NCBI RefSeq assembly: GCF_963966145.1
Contig: NC_091052.1
Coordinates: 19,902,001 to 19,966,000 of the forward strand
Reading direction: 5' to 3'
DNA length: 64,000 nt
From: Tenebrio molitor
Lineage: Eukaryota; Arthropoda; Insecta; Coleoptera; Tenebrionidae
The notes below the pieces were generated by a model. That model did no database searches and was not told where the DNA came from. It saw nothing but the letters and a program-made list of their open reading frames with translations. The stretch's first letter is position 1, and each line of letters starts with the position of its first letter. Shown piece after piece: positions 1 to 10,153 of this stretch. The translations under genes and the position numbers were made by a program.

Positions 1-176
1 TGTCTAGCCATAAAAAACACGAAAATTCCAGAAGTAGTTAAAGTGAACAATTACCCAAAAGAGCATGGAAATGGCATTATCGAGTCAAAAGTTGGGTTAT
101 ATTCAATAAAGACCAGTTTACACATATTTGTCAGTTAAATGTCAGTTGTGGCCAAGATTCCATGTCCGGAATAGTA
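1..176. mobile_element. Partial MITE, family A, cut by window edge
   Basis: Bases from about 62 to 176 match 25934-26045 closely in the same orientation, ending in the same terminal sequence (TGGCCAAGATTCC then TGTCCGGAATAGTA). The second copy is complete and has inverted ends, so this is the right part of the same non-autonomous TIR element. Bases 1-61 match the second copy only weakly. No coding potential is seen. Confidence 0.75.
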
Positions 177-952
177 CATACCGTTCACACACAGGAGTTA
201 AATTGGGTGCAAAACAACTCAATATTGTTAGAATTGATTGCAAAACAACGCAACATTTTTGGATCCAATCGTTAATTTAAAAAAAAGAAATAAAATTCTC
301 ATCACCGCACTTTTCATCTAAAAAATGACAGTGACAGCGACAAAAATTGACAGTTCACATGAAAGCGGCAAAAATTTCATAACATGGGCATGGCCTACTT
401 CGACTACAATAATTTAGAATAACCTGTACAATAAAATTGTACGACCTACAACGAAATTTAGAAAACAGTATAGGTTTTTACTTGATCTTTCAAGAGCCTG
501 ACGCTCAACAAATTTTCCATGTTTGTAAAAGTAATTTATTCATTGGGGTGTAGCGGAACGATCAAATGTTATTATTATTTCTCAAAAAATTTAACTTGCA
601 TTAAATAGTAGTTTTATTTTTATAGCATCTACATTGAATATAAAATTGTAAGTATATGAATTTTAATAAAACATTGCATCATATTACTATAGATTACAAA
701 TTAAGTCTACTGAAATTCACGTCTTTTAGCAAACACTTCAGACTGAAGAATTCTATTACAATTAAAGAAAATACATTTTATGACAAAGTCAATATGACAG
801 TACATCTCCATATTTATATTTGATCATTTGAAATTATTGATACCTACAAGATAAAAAAAAAATTGCTTTTAAATTGTGCACCTATTTATAAGAGTTTCAC
901 ATTAAATGAAGGCAATAAATATAGAGTCCTTTTACATTATCACACAAAAGCT
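177..952. other. Atg5 3' flank, no gene seen
   Basis: AT-rich sequence downstream of Atg5. On the minus strand, canonical AATAAA signals lie at 613-618 and 535-540, so the Atg5 3' UTR could run 330-420 bases past the stop codon. No conserved open reading frame is seen. Confidence 0.4.
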
Positions 953-2024
953 TCACATCTGCACACACAAATGCAGGAAGTTATCAGGATAACTGAGATG
1001 CTCAGACATCCATTGAAGAGGTGTCTCTAAGGGAGGAATCATTCCATGTGTTTTAATGCTAACTGAAAATGGTAATAGATCAGATTAAATAAATGATTTA
1101 GAATGTAGAAATTACTGTCTTTCCCAGGAAACATTTCATTTATTAAGTCTTGTAAAGTTTTGCGGTGTCCATCTTCAGAAACAGGCTTAATTAATTTCTG
1201 TCTGTAACCATCATCTATGTAACATCTAAAAGGAATGTATTTGAAGTATTCTTGTTCTGATGAGACTTCCATCAACTTTCGATTCACAGCCCAAAATTGT
1301 TCAAATTTGTCTACAATTTAACTCACTGTCAGATTAATAAGAACAACAAACAAATATAAAAAATGTAATGAATTCAGTTGTGCTACTTCTGCTTTGAGTA
1401 AAAACTCTAAAGTATAGTAGTAGCAGTGTTATAGAAAGCATATCAAGAGAAGTAGCTAAGTGAACAATTTCCTAAAGAGCTCCTACCATTTTGCAAACCT
1501 AACCACAACTGATTGTGGTCTTTTTTCTGCATGTTACTAGCAATTTGCCCTCTATGTTTTAACACATCTGCTTCCTTCAAACATGCCATGAAATAGGACT
1601 CAACTGTTTCTCTATAACAAATACATAACACACAACTGATTAACAATGTAAATCTTACATACTTATTATTAAACTTGTAGATTTGATTTTCTGGAAACTT
1701 ATCAAAATGCACGGTAATATTCCATGGCAGTTGATCATCAGAAGTAATGAGTAAATCGAAAAGAACACCTATGGGATAATGCCATTTAATGGGCTGACCA
1801 TCATATTCCAACCACATCTCTCTGTCTTGTTTATCATTAGTGACATAGCGCAAGAAATGCTTACGAACTTTATCAGTAACCAAAGGAAAATAACTTAAAC
1901 GGGGTACCATTAAATAAAATGGATCTGGTTGTTGTAATTCGACAACTTCATCTGAATCCAGGTGAAACGAAATGGGTAGTTTACCCTCCCAAACCTCTCG
2001 TAAAACTTCCCTGTCGTTAGCCAT
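953..2024 (-). CDS. Atg5: Autophagy protein 5, 4 exons
   Basis: Atg5 is covalently joined to Atg12 and, with Atg16, acts as the E3-like factor that lipidates Atg8/LC3 on the phagophore. Exons on the minus strand are 1663-2024, 1487-1611, 1116-1310 and 953-1062. They sum to 792 nt (263 aa), close to human (275) and fly lengths. All three introns (51, 175 and 53 bp) are GT-AG and keep frame. Family signatures are the N-terminal VLREVWEGKLP; EYDGQPIKWHYPIG and LPWNITVHF (first ubiquitin-like fold); KEADVLKH, whose Lys133 aligns with the Atg12 acceptor lysine; KKDHNQLWLGLQN; and the C-terminal PPLETPLQWMSEHLSYPDN. The start is the first ATG and matches the family N-terminus. Its start codon is 274 bp from the divergent helicase gene. 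The frame looks intact and functional. Confidence 0.96.
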
Positions 2025-2298
2025 ATTTTACATTAATTCTAACACAAAACATTAACAACTACTCTGTCATATTTAATTTTTATCATATACTACACATAAG
2101 CGACACTCAATAAACCATCGATAAACACACTAGACTGACATTTTAAACATTTTAGGTTAACTAATTTGACTACAACATTTTCAACAGTTTCACCAAAATA
2201 ATATAATGAAAGTTCCCTAAATGCAATCAACAACATAACCTCAAATTAAAGTGTGGAAAGAGTTTTCTCGAATACACGTGTTCGCGATTAGCGTAAAA
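2025..2298. promoter_or_regulatory. Divergent promoter between Atg5 and pitchoune
   Basis: The 274 bp between the two start codons must hold the promoters and 5' UTRs of both genes. It contains ATCGATA at 2117-2123 (one base short of the insect DRE motif TATCGATA) and a perfect CACGTG E-box at 2275-2280. No TATA box is placed convincingly for either gene, which fits housekeeping promoters. Transcription start sites cannot be read from sequence alone. Confidence 0.7.
2275..2280. promoter_or_regulatory. CACGTG E-box upstream of pitchoune
   Basis: A perfect Myc/Max-type E-box lies 18 bp before the helicase ATG and is probably within its 5' UTR. The fly orthologue is reported as a Myc target and has a nucleolar growth role, so this site is a good candidate for conserved Myc control. 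That link is inference from the family. Confidence 0.5.
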
Positions 2299-5200
2299 AT
2301 GTCTATTCAAGATAAAGTTTTGATGAGAAAAATTAAAAAACGGGAGAAACAAAAATTGAAGTTGGTTCAGCAGAAAGAAAGTCAAAAAAAGGAGAAGCTA
2401 GTACAAGAAGAGGAAGATCTTAATGATGGTTTAGCTTTCACGCCTTCAAAAGGTGTTAAAAGAGTACAAAACGAGGAGCTAGGACCAGCTAAAAGTGAGT
2501 ATTTAATATTTTGTGTTTGGTTAATATGTTTTATCGTGTGAATGAAAAGAGTAATATACAGCCCGAGTGTAAAGTAAGGAATAAAATTCCCAATTTATAT
2601 ATTGTTGATTTCTGGCAACAATTCTCGGACACGTCAGTTTGTTAGTTTGGGAACGAGAAATTGGAACTTTAACTTCTTCACTTGCAATGGGTTTAAGGTA
2701 GGTTGTAAAGATTATAATAATGAAGATTTACAATACTGGTAATGGTAAGTCGTTGCCTGCTGACATGCTAGTCTAGTCTACCTGCTAGTTATTAAAAAGG
2801 GATGCAGATTGTTTGTGCCTCCTGGAATGAAGTGCTCATGATGCAAGTGAAGGAGCTAAAGTTCCAATTTCTCGTTCCCAAACTATATATACAGGGTCAT
2901 TATAAATTATTGTCCCATCGTAGATGGCTGTGCGCTATGCTTTAGGTGCGCCGCTACGCCCACTAGTTGTTACAAACATTTATAATGATCCTGTATTTCT
3001 ACATACTAGATGGATCGAAAAGTGTAATTTATGTAATACGAACTGACCTATCGGAGGATTTGCATTAAAAGTAAACAATTAAATGTAAGGAATTTTATTT
3101 CTTATTTTATACTTACACTTGTATTGTTAATTTTAGGAAAGAAGAAGAAAAATAAGAAAAAGCAAGATTTAGACTTGGAAAATGATCCAGATGACACCAC
3201 TGAGAATGAAATTAATGATGAGGTAGAAAATGAAGAAACAGAACCAGAGAAGGAAGAAAATCCAAATGATGAAAATATTTGTAAGAATTTAAATAGCTTT
3301 TTTTTTAATGACATTTTAACTGATATGATGATGTGAAGGCGAATGTGAATCTCCTCACAGTATTTTCTCAAAAGCTGTTTGAGTTGAGATTTAAGCATGA
3401 ACACCACAATCAATCTGATTTTTTTTATAAAATATAAATTTAACCACTTATGTATTGTATTAAAATAACTTAACATATTTACAGTACCTGGTGCAGCAAC
3501 TACATTGGAAATTTTAAGTAATTGCGCCTTTGATTCTCTAAAAAACAAAGTTTGTGAAAATACTCTTAAAGCAATTGCTGACATGGGTTTTACCACACTA
3601 ACTGAGATTCAAGCAAGGTCAATTCCACCATTATTAGAAGGCCGGGATTTGGTTGGAGCTGCAAAAACTGGATCAGGGAAAACATTAGCTTTTCTTATTC
3701 CTGCAGTTGAGTTAATTTACAAACTGAAATTTATGCCTAGAAATGGTAAACGGTTAATTTTTTTCCCCACTTTTGTTATATTATTGGTTTTAAGGTACTG
3801 GGGTCATTATTATATCACCAACTAGAGAATTATCGATGCAGACATTTGGAGTTTTAAAGGAGTTGATGAAATATCATCATCACACATATGGGTTAGTGAT
3901 GGGTGGAACTAGCAGACAAACTGAGGCACAGAAGTTATCAAAAGGAATTAATTTATTAGTAGCCACACCTGGACGTCTCTTAGATCACATGCAAAACACT
4001 CCAGATTTTCTTTTTAAGAATTTGCAGTGCTTGGTAATTGATGAGGCAGACAGAATTTTAGATATTGGATTTGAGGAAGAGATGAAACAGATTATAAATC
4101 TTCTGCCAAGTAAGTATTAATCCTAGATCTAGCATATATTTAGTTTACAATTGAGGAGAATTGGTATTACTTTGATACAATTAAAAAAATATTTTTTATT
4201 TATTATCATTCCTTTAGATCTTTCTCTGGAAGTAAATGACGGCGTCATTTTTTCGGTGAACTGATTATCAGTAACTTTTTCTATATCTTGTTTAATTACT
4301 AAATAAAGTTACTTTTTCATTTACACTTTGTACTTCATTATTTAAGCTTTTAGTTGATAATGAATGAGACACAAAAAATTACTTGTTTTGTCTAAAGTTA
4401 CTTATTTGTATTACAGAAAGAAGACAGACAATGTTATTCAGTGCAACACAGAGTAAAAAAACAGAAGCTTTGGCATCTTTAGCCCTTAAAAAGGAACCTA
4501 TTTATGTTGGTGTTGATGACTCTAAGAGTGAGGCAACAGTCACTGGTCTTGAACAGGGTTACGTTGTTTGTCCATCTGAAAAAAGACTATTAGTATTGTT
4601 TACATTCTTGAAGAAAAATAGAAAGAAGAAGGTCATGGTATTTTTAAGTTCATGTATGTCAGTGAAATTTCATCATGAATTATTTAATTATATTGACTTA
4701 CCTGTAATGTGCATTCATGTAAGTTGTTTTTAATTATATGACTAAATGTGTGGTTATTGTTATCTTAGTGTAGCAGTTACAGAATATTTTTTGTACAATA
4801 TGTTAAAAATTTTGTCTTGCAGGGTAAGCAGAAACAGGCGAAACGCACAACTACATTTTTCCAATTTTGTAACGCTGATTCTGGAATTTTGTTGTGTACT
4901 GATGTGGCTGCGAGAGGGTTGGATATTCCTGCAGTTGACTGGATAGTCCAGTATGACCCACCAGACGACCCCAAAGAATACATTCACCGAGTTGGTAGAA
5001 CCGCGCGTGGGGAAGGCAGCAGTGGTCACGCTTTACTTATTCTCAGACCTGAAGAGCTTGGGTTCCTTAGATACTTGAAACAGGCAAAAGTTCCACTGAA
5101 TGAATTTGAATTCAGTTGGAATAAAATAGCCGACATTCAGTTACAGGTTTTTTCGAGTGTAATTTTTTAAATGGTAATCGGTAATTCGTATAATTTTAGC

Positions 5201-5600
5201 TGGAAACTTTGATTGGCAAAAATTATTTCCTTAATATGTCTGGTAAGGAAGCATTTAAAGCGTATGTGAGAGCTTACGATTCGCACCATTTGAAGACGAT
5301 ATTTGACATAAGTACACTTGACTTGACTAAAGTTGGTTTGTCTTTTGGTTTTAAAGTACCACCAGCTGTGGATTTAAGTAAGTTTTGTGTTATAATGACG
5401 CCGTTGGATGGTAAGATTTTGTCGTATTTGTAGAAGTTTCTGTGAAGAAATCTGAAAGGCCCTCAAAGAGGACAGGTGGAGGAGGATTTGGTACCTATAA
5501 AAATTATAATTCGCTGCCTAGTAGAGAATACAAGAAAAATACAGTTTATAGGCAGCCGAAGCGTAAAGGAGGCTCTGACAAAAGACAGTTTTCTAGATAA
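2299..5600 (+). CDS. pit: DEAD-box RNA helicase, DDX18/Has1 type (pitchoune)
   Basis: This is a nucleolar ATP-dependent RNA helicase of the Has1/DDX18 group, needed for large ribosomal subunit assembly. Exons are 2299-2494, 3137-3280, 3485-3745, 3795-4109, 4417-4718, 4823-5146, 5200-5377 and 5434-5600. They sum to 1887 nt (628 aa) and every junction is GT-AG and in frame. A Lys/Glu-rich N-terminal tail (residues 1-113) precedes the helicase core. Core motifs are the Q-motif region from F129, AAKTGSGKT 172-180, PTREL 209-213, TPGR 258-261, DEAD 283-286, SAT 314-316, ARGLD 436-440 and HRVGRTAR 461-468. The C-terminal KAYVRAYDSHHLKTIFD stretch is typical of Has1 proteins, followed by a basic tail. 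ATG 2299 is the first in-frame ATG and gives the family-like start MSIQDKVLMRKIKKRE. All catalytic motifs are intact. Confidence 0.96.
2645..2883. repeat. Inverted repeat in pitchoune intron 1
   Basis: The arms 2645-2685 and 2843-2883 are 41 bp inverted copies with two mismatches (left arm starts GTTTGGGAACGAGAAATTGG). They enclose 157 bp without coding signs. This looks like a foldback or MITE insertion in the 642-bp first intron. Confidence 0.75.
2890..2995. mobile_element. Short TIR element in pitchoune intron 1
   Basis: A 106-bp unit bounded by TACAGGGTCATTATAAAT and its inverted copy ATTTATAATGATCCTGTA (one mismatch). The TACAGGGT end resembles the TIR starts of other TA-targeted elements in this window. 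Non-coding. Confidence 0.75.
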
Positions 5601-5637
5601 TTTTCTTATGTTTAGATGAAAATCAACATTGTTTAAG

Positions 5638-5935
5638 TACAGCGTGATCAATAATGACTGAGTCTGTTAGGAGTGAACCAACTGAAAAAAAATTGTATTT
5701 TTTTGTCTCGTAAGTGGTACTGACCGGATGTTTTAACTTGACACGGTATTAAAAAAAAAGTTATGTCGGTTATGTTTATTCTATTACAAAAATTAACCTT
5801 TGATGGTAAATTACAAATTTGCTTGTCAACACTGTTAAAGCTGTCAACCGGAAATGCGTTTAGATTACAATGGTACCAAAATCATTCAAATTTTCATTGT
5901 TGCCAACAGATTCAGTCATTCTTGATCACGCTGTA
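5638..5935. mobile_element. MITE, TACAG(C/A)GTGATCA family, in pitchoune 3' UTR region
   Basis: The ends TACAGCGTGATCAATAATGA and the inverted TTCTTGATCACGCTGTA form about 30-bp TIRs containing the GACTGAGTCTGTT motif. A second copy at 27576-27761 shares internal sequence, including TTACAAAAATTAACCTT. The element starts 37 bp after the helicase stop codon, before any AATAAA, so the mature 3' UTR probably includes it. Confidence 0.85.
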
Positions 5936-6015
5936 TATTATAAATAATATAATTAGCTATTTTGTAGCTAATTTTTAGGTCAAGTTAAGAGTCCATTTTT
6001 AATCCAGAAATTTTA

Positions 6016-6021
6016 AATAAA
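6016..6021 (+). terminator. Candidate poly(A) signal of pitchoune
   Basis: First canonical AATAAA found downstream of the helicase stop codon, 416 bp away and beyond the inserted MITE. Upstream variants such as ATTAAA-like runs inside the MITE could serve instead. Confidence 0.45.
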
Positions 6022-6180
6022 ATATGTATGAGTCAATCTTGTGTTTTGATATACTGAAGAAACGTTCTGCGTACTATCCGATTATTAAACTCCGGCACTG
6101 TCAGTGTCAAATTTTTGAATTTTCTTTGGAGTGTACCTATGGTGACATACCTTTTCAGTTGCCTGTACCCAAAATCTACG

Positions 6181-6547
6181 TAAAGTCCATTCAAATTCAA
6201 AAAACCACCACCTGTTGCTTTAGGTTGGTAAAATTTAAAAAACCCTAGGTAGATATTTTTTCAGACTATGTTGGTAACTATAAATTATGACATTTATTTG
6301 ATTCACAATAAAATTCAATTATTTCAATTGCTTTGAATTCCGTTCATATTGTTTTATTAGCAGCACGTTTCATTTATTTATTGATTCTTATTATGTTTAC
6401 TTAAACATGCCCAGAAAAACAAGACATTTAATAGGTAAACATTCAAAATTACAATTCTTACCAAATTTTACACTAAACAGCGTTGCCGATAGTAATTATC
6501 GAGGAAAATGCGACGTTGGTGGTTTTTTGATTTTTGAATGGACTTTA
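6181..6547. mobile_element. MITE, family M (copy 1)
   Basis: Inverted ends TAAAGTCCATTCAAATTCAA and its complement at 6528-6547 are followed inward by AACCACCACCTGTTG on the left and by the related CGACGTTGGTGGTT on the right. Copies with the same inner termini but drifted outer bases lie at 8604-8797 and 35033-35413, with fragments at 9187-9408 and 10700-10750. Non-coding. Confidence 0.8.
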
Positions 6548-6555
6548 AACTAAAC

Positions 6556-6760
6556 TTGACTCAAGTTGCAAAAAACCACTTGTCATTTGCAACACCATTT
6601 TTTTCATATTTTTGTACCAAATAAAGGCACAAAGGGACCAGAAAATCATAGTTTGGGTTGAATATTTTTCATATAAGTACAGTTTTAAAGTAATTTCAAA
6701 TCACTAATGCCATAAAAGTGCTGTTGCAAATGCAAAGTGTTTTTTTGCAACTTGAGTCAA
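6556..6760. mobile_element. MITE, left unit of head-to-head pair
   Basis: Ends TTGACTCAAGTTGCAAAAAA and TTTTTTGCAACTTGAGTCAA are inverted. The interior is close to the reverse complement of the unit at 6766-6966, with about 190 bp of alignable sequence, so the two copies form one long palindrome. Confidence 0.8.
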
Positions 6761-6765
6761 CTTTA

Positions 6766-6966
6766 GGTACAGGTTGCAAAGACACACTTGTCATTTGCAA
6801 CAGCACTTTTATGGCATTAGTCATTTGAAATTACTTTAAAATTGTACTTATATGGAAAATATTCAACCCAAACTATGATTTTCTGGTCCCTTTGTGCCTT
6901 CATTTGGTTCAGAAATATGAAAAAAATGCTGTTGCAAATGACAAGTGTGTCTTTGCAACCTGTACC
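6766..6966. mobile_element. MITE, right unit with perfect 40-bp TIRs
   Basis: The unit starts GGTACAGGTTGCAAAGACAC and ends with the exact inverted sequence. The TIR match continues for about 40 bp through CTTGTCATTTGCAACAGCA. It is the inverted partner of 6556-6760. Confidence 0.85.
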
Positions 6967-7340
6967 GAGTTTACTCTCGTGTCAAAAATGGATTACTCCC
7001 TAGGATTTAGGGATATTCGTTACTAGGTTGCCTTAAATTTGGTTAGGTTGGAGGCTATGTGGTTTCTGGTGACAAACAAAAGATATCCCGAAAATGTAAG
7101 ACCGCAAATTAATTGTAACAGTTGCAAATGACTAATTTCTCGCTAAGTGATAGATGATTTTTCGTTTCACCATCAATTTTGGTTACTGGCGGCATATTTA
7201 TTTGGATTTAATCTCTCAATTCAAAGTAACCAACCTTAGGCATTAAAAATAACTTTTGAAAGTTCTACAAACAACAGGACACAACAGAACACACAACAGG
7301 AAAAACGTTATTTCCCTAAAAGTTCGAATTCTAGGGAGTA

Positions 7341-8573
7341 CTATGGCGGCCAAAAAATTTCGTCCGTCATTTTTCCGTCATTTCAAAAAAATCGGTGTAG
7401 TCCATTCCTTATTGTCATTATGATTGATGTTTTTACTTGTCACTTTTGAAAGTCAAGCAAAATGCCATCGGTATCAAATTTTAATAAAATCAAAATAGTA
7501 ACTCTTGCACAAAGAGGAATGTCCCAAGCTCAGATTTCGATGGACCTTCGTATACCTAAAAGTACAATTTCGTCCATTCTTCAGAAATGGAGACAAAATG
7601 GAATGGAACTATTGAAAGACGCCAAGGCTCAGGGAGGCCTAGCACATTTACTGCAGAAGAAGATAATATGCTTCTCCATAGATTACGCAATAGCCCTTTT
7701 ATGACGGCTGTTGAAGGGGTAAATACAAGCAAATACAACGGAAAGAAGCGGTCGATTTTCGGCAAACATATGGGCATGGATTTTAGTAGATAGACCTGGG
7801 CTAATGTTGTCTCTAGAAGATCGGCTCAACAGTGATGTTTATGTTAGGATTCTTGAAGACGTGATGATGCCTTTAGTTTCAAGAATTTTTCCCAATTTTA
7901 ACTTCATATTTCAACAAGACAATTGTTCAATGCATTCAGCACATAGGGTAGCAGAATGGTAGCATAAACGTTCTTGATTGGCCAAGTCGCAGTCCAGATT
8001 TTTGGTTCGTAATTTGCAACAACGACAAGTGATTCGGAATAGGGCAGAACTTTTGACTGCGATTACTAATGCATGGCAATCATTACATAGGAATTATCAC
8101 AGAGATTTATGCCTCTCCATCTCGCGTCGTGTAAGACGAGTTATTGACGCCAATGGAGCAATGACCAAGTATTGATTTTAAACTTCATTCATTTTATCTT
8201 TTGATTTAGCTAAGTACTTAAACAAAAATAAATGTTTCATTTCCTTGTCTTTGCCTTAATGTTTTTCGTTTGATTTTTTAAAAACTACGGCATACTCGTG
8301 TAATTTCCACGGTTCTCTGTTTGGTACTTTAATCCAAAAATAGCCGCAAGTCTGCCTCTAGTCTCTAGTGCCACTAGCGACTAGCGGTCGTGTGGTAATT
8401 GCGTAAGAGTGGAACTTGTCCTTTGTATTCACAAAATTTGAACTGATGGACTGAATGACAGATTGTCAAAATGACAATAACGATAACAAAACGAGGTTAT
8501 TGGTGCTTAAGGGTAGTTTACACTTCATGTCAGGGCCTTGAAAGTGACGGACGAAATTTTTTGGCCGCAATAG
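7341..8573 (+). mobile_element. Tc1/mariner-type element, TA flanked
   Basis: The 1233-bp element has TIRs CTATGGCGGCCAAAAAATTT at the left and the inverted AAATTTTTTGGCCGCAATAG at the right, matching for about 31 bp, with TA at 7339-7340 and 8574-8575. It carries the transposase remnant 7462-8175. It sits inside the terminal repeat of an older non-autonomous element. Confidence 0.9.
7462..8175 (+). pseudogene. Tc1-like transposase, decayed
   Basis: The ATG at 7462 opens a Tc1-type paired-like DNA-binding region (MSQAQISMDLRIPKSTISSI), continuing in a shifted frame as GSGRPSTFTAEEDNMLLHRL. The central catalytic part is largely deleted. FPNFNFIFQQDNCSMHSAH carries the second catalytic Asp. 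VLDWPSRSPD then runs straight into unrelated residues where LNPIE normally follows, so the third catalytic acidic residue is lost. Frameshifts and stops confirm a dead gene. Confidence 0.88.
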
Positions 8574-8603
8574 TACCTAATCCATTTTTGACACGAGAGT
8601 AGT

Positions 8604-8797
8604 TATAGGCCGTGCCAAACCCAAATAACCACCACCTGTTGAATTATGTTGGTGAAAACAAAATTACACTAAGTGTATAATGGCAAATTTGATATTACTA
8701 GGATGCTAGACCAATCAAATTTAAGTGCACAACGTTGCCGGTTGATTTTCTGAGTAGAATGCAGTGTTGGTGGTTATTTGGCTTTGGCAAAGACTAT
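8604..8797. mobile_element. MITE, family M (copy 2)
   Basis: Left inner terminus AACCACCACCTGTTGAATTA and right inner terminus GAATGCAGTGTTGGTGGTTA match the copies at 6181 and 35033. The outer bases are inverted with some drift (TATAGGCCGTGCCAAACCCA versus TGGCTTTGGCAAAGACTATA). It starts 5 bp after the preceding element. Confidence 0.8.
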
Positions 8798-9050
8798 ATA
8801 AGAACGTCAACAACAAAAGTGTGGTTTGTTTTTTTATTTTTTAGTAACACGATATTGTTTCTTTTCATCATAGATACAGATTGTGAAAAACAACTCATAC
8901 CTATCTTCCTTGGGATTTGTCAAATTTGTTGTTGGCAACAAACTCATGAGAACGAAACTATAGCAACCACATATTCACGCAATCTTCCCTGCTAAATATT
9001 TTTAATAAAATTTTAACTTTTAACTAGAGAGACTAAAAAATAAAATATTG

Positions 9051-9177
9051 TATGCACCACGGGAGATATTCATGTTTTTTCCCTCGGTTGACTTATAATT
9101 CCTCGGGCCAAAGGCCCTCGGATTATAACCACGTCAACCTTAGGGAAAAATCATGTTCATATCTCCCTTAATGCATA
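9051..9177. repeat. Near-perfect 127-bp palindrome
   Basis: TATGCACCACGGGAGATATT at the left and its complement at the right (AATGCATA end) run inward to the apex CCTCGGGCC-AAA-GGCCCTCGG. Arms match for about 60 bp with few mismatches and small gaps. The apex resembles those at 19.8 and 40.5 kb. Confidence 0.85.
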
Positions 9178-9186
9178 AATATCTAT

Positions 9187-9408
9187 AAATTCTTCGAAGC
9201 ACTTAATGAACGCTCGCTTTAATTTAGCGGTTAAAAGATTCCTTGTTTTTTGGGGCATTTTTATAATTTGATATTTGTGACACACTGAAGGTCAAATTTT
9301 GGCGGAAGGTTGGTCCAACCCAGAAAAATGAAACTTATTCTAGGGATTTCTTTTTTTCTGCCAATATAATTCAACAGGTGGTGGATTTTTGATTTTGAAA
9401 CACATTAT
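9187..9408. mobile_element. MITE, family M (truncated, inverted copy)
   Basis: Reads as the reverse complement of about 35036-35245, including GGCGGAAGGTTGGTCCAACC and the terminal CACCTGTTGAATT motif. The other half and one terminus are missing. Confidence 0.8.
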
Positions 9409-9683
9409 AGCAATATTGGTAAAATTTTAAAATAGAATCGCACCATATAAATATCTTGTCTACTATTATATCTACATTCTACCTTGAGACAAGATGGCAT
9501 ATATTTAGTACTTACTTATAATAAGTCTTTACATCAGAGTTTTTCTATTCCCTGAATACTCAAACAAATTATTCAAAGAAATGACTTACTTGCAGCATAT
9601 TGTTAATCAAACCACATGAAATAAGTTTAACTTTTTGCTTATAATCATAAAAAAGGAAAAAGAAAACGTTATTTACAAAAGTA

Positions 9684-9874
9684 CTGTCGCGAGCAAAAAA
9701 TTCTGGTCGCCAATGTCATTTTAAAATGCCCATGTCAAAAAAGTGTCAAAAAAATGACAATTAATGTCATTCAACATGATAGGTTATGATGATATTTACG
9801 ACCGTTTTACAATGGACCATTTTCCGTTGCGTCAAACCATGATTTTGACGACCACTTTTTTTTGCTCGCGACAT
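9684..9874. mobile_element. MITE with TA flanks, CTGTCGCGAGCAAAAAA ends
   Basis: The left end CTGTCGCGAGCAAAAAATTC and right end TTTTTTTTGCTCGCGACAT are inverted and flanked by TA (9682-9683, 9875-9876). The GCGnnCAAAAAA pattern resembles Tc1-type ends at 7341 and 25531. Non-coding. Confidence 0.75.
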
Positions 9875-9879
9875 TACAC

Positions 9880-10153
9880 TAAAAAGGACAATGGCTAAAT
9901 TATTCGAACGCTTGAGGGTTTAACTTTTGAATAAAAATGCCCAAATTCAAAGCAAAAATGTTTAAGTAATATTGAGTGATATGAATAAAACAAAGCATTT
10001 GCTCTTACTTCGAGCAAGAGCAAAACTCCAAGAGCATATACTCCACCTTTTACTTTACATAAAGCAAATAGATATTTACTTTTGGAAGAAGCAAATACTA
10101 CACACCAAATGTCCAAATACTCCGTGCTCTAGCAAATATTTGTAGCATAAATA
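9880..10153. other. AT-rich spacer, nothing recognised
   Basis: Several AAGCAAATA-like words recur here and again near 11.2 kb, but no clear unit length, TIR or conserved frame is seen. Confidence 0.3.

Larger units (their letters stand above)
6974..8599. mobile_element. TIR element interrupted by a Tc1-like element
   Basis: The left end CTCTCGTGTCAAAAATGGAT (6974 on) matches in reverse the right end ATCCATTTTTGACACGAGAG (8580-8599). TA flanks both outer ends (6972-6973 and 8600-8601). The right TIR is split: its inner part CTAGGGAG lies at 7331-7338, before the inserted element at 7341-8573. Without the insertion the element is about 390 bp and non-coding. Confidence 0.75.

Noticed and set aside
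2251..2298. Upstream extension of the helicase frame
   Set aside because: It begins with GTG, not ATG; the family-like start is at 2299.
3102..3596. Long minus-strand frame opposite pitchoune exons
   Set aside because: It is antisense to verified helicase exons, with low-complexity Ser/Phe runs mirroring the Lys/Glu-rich tail.
4760..5029. Minus-strand frames opposite pitchoune exon 6
   Set aside because: Shadows of the conserved helicase motifs on the plus strand.
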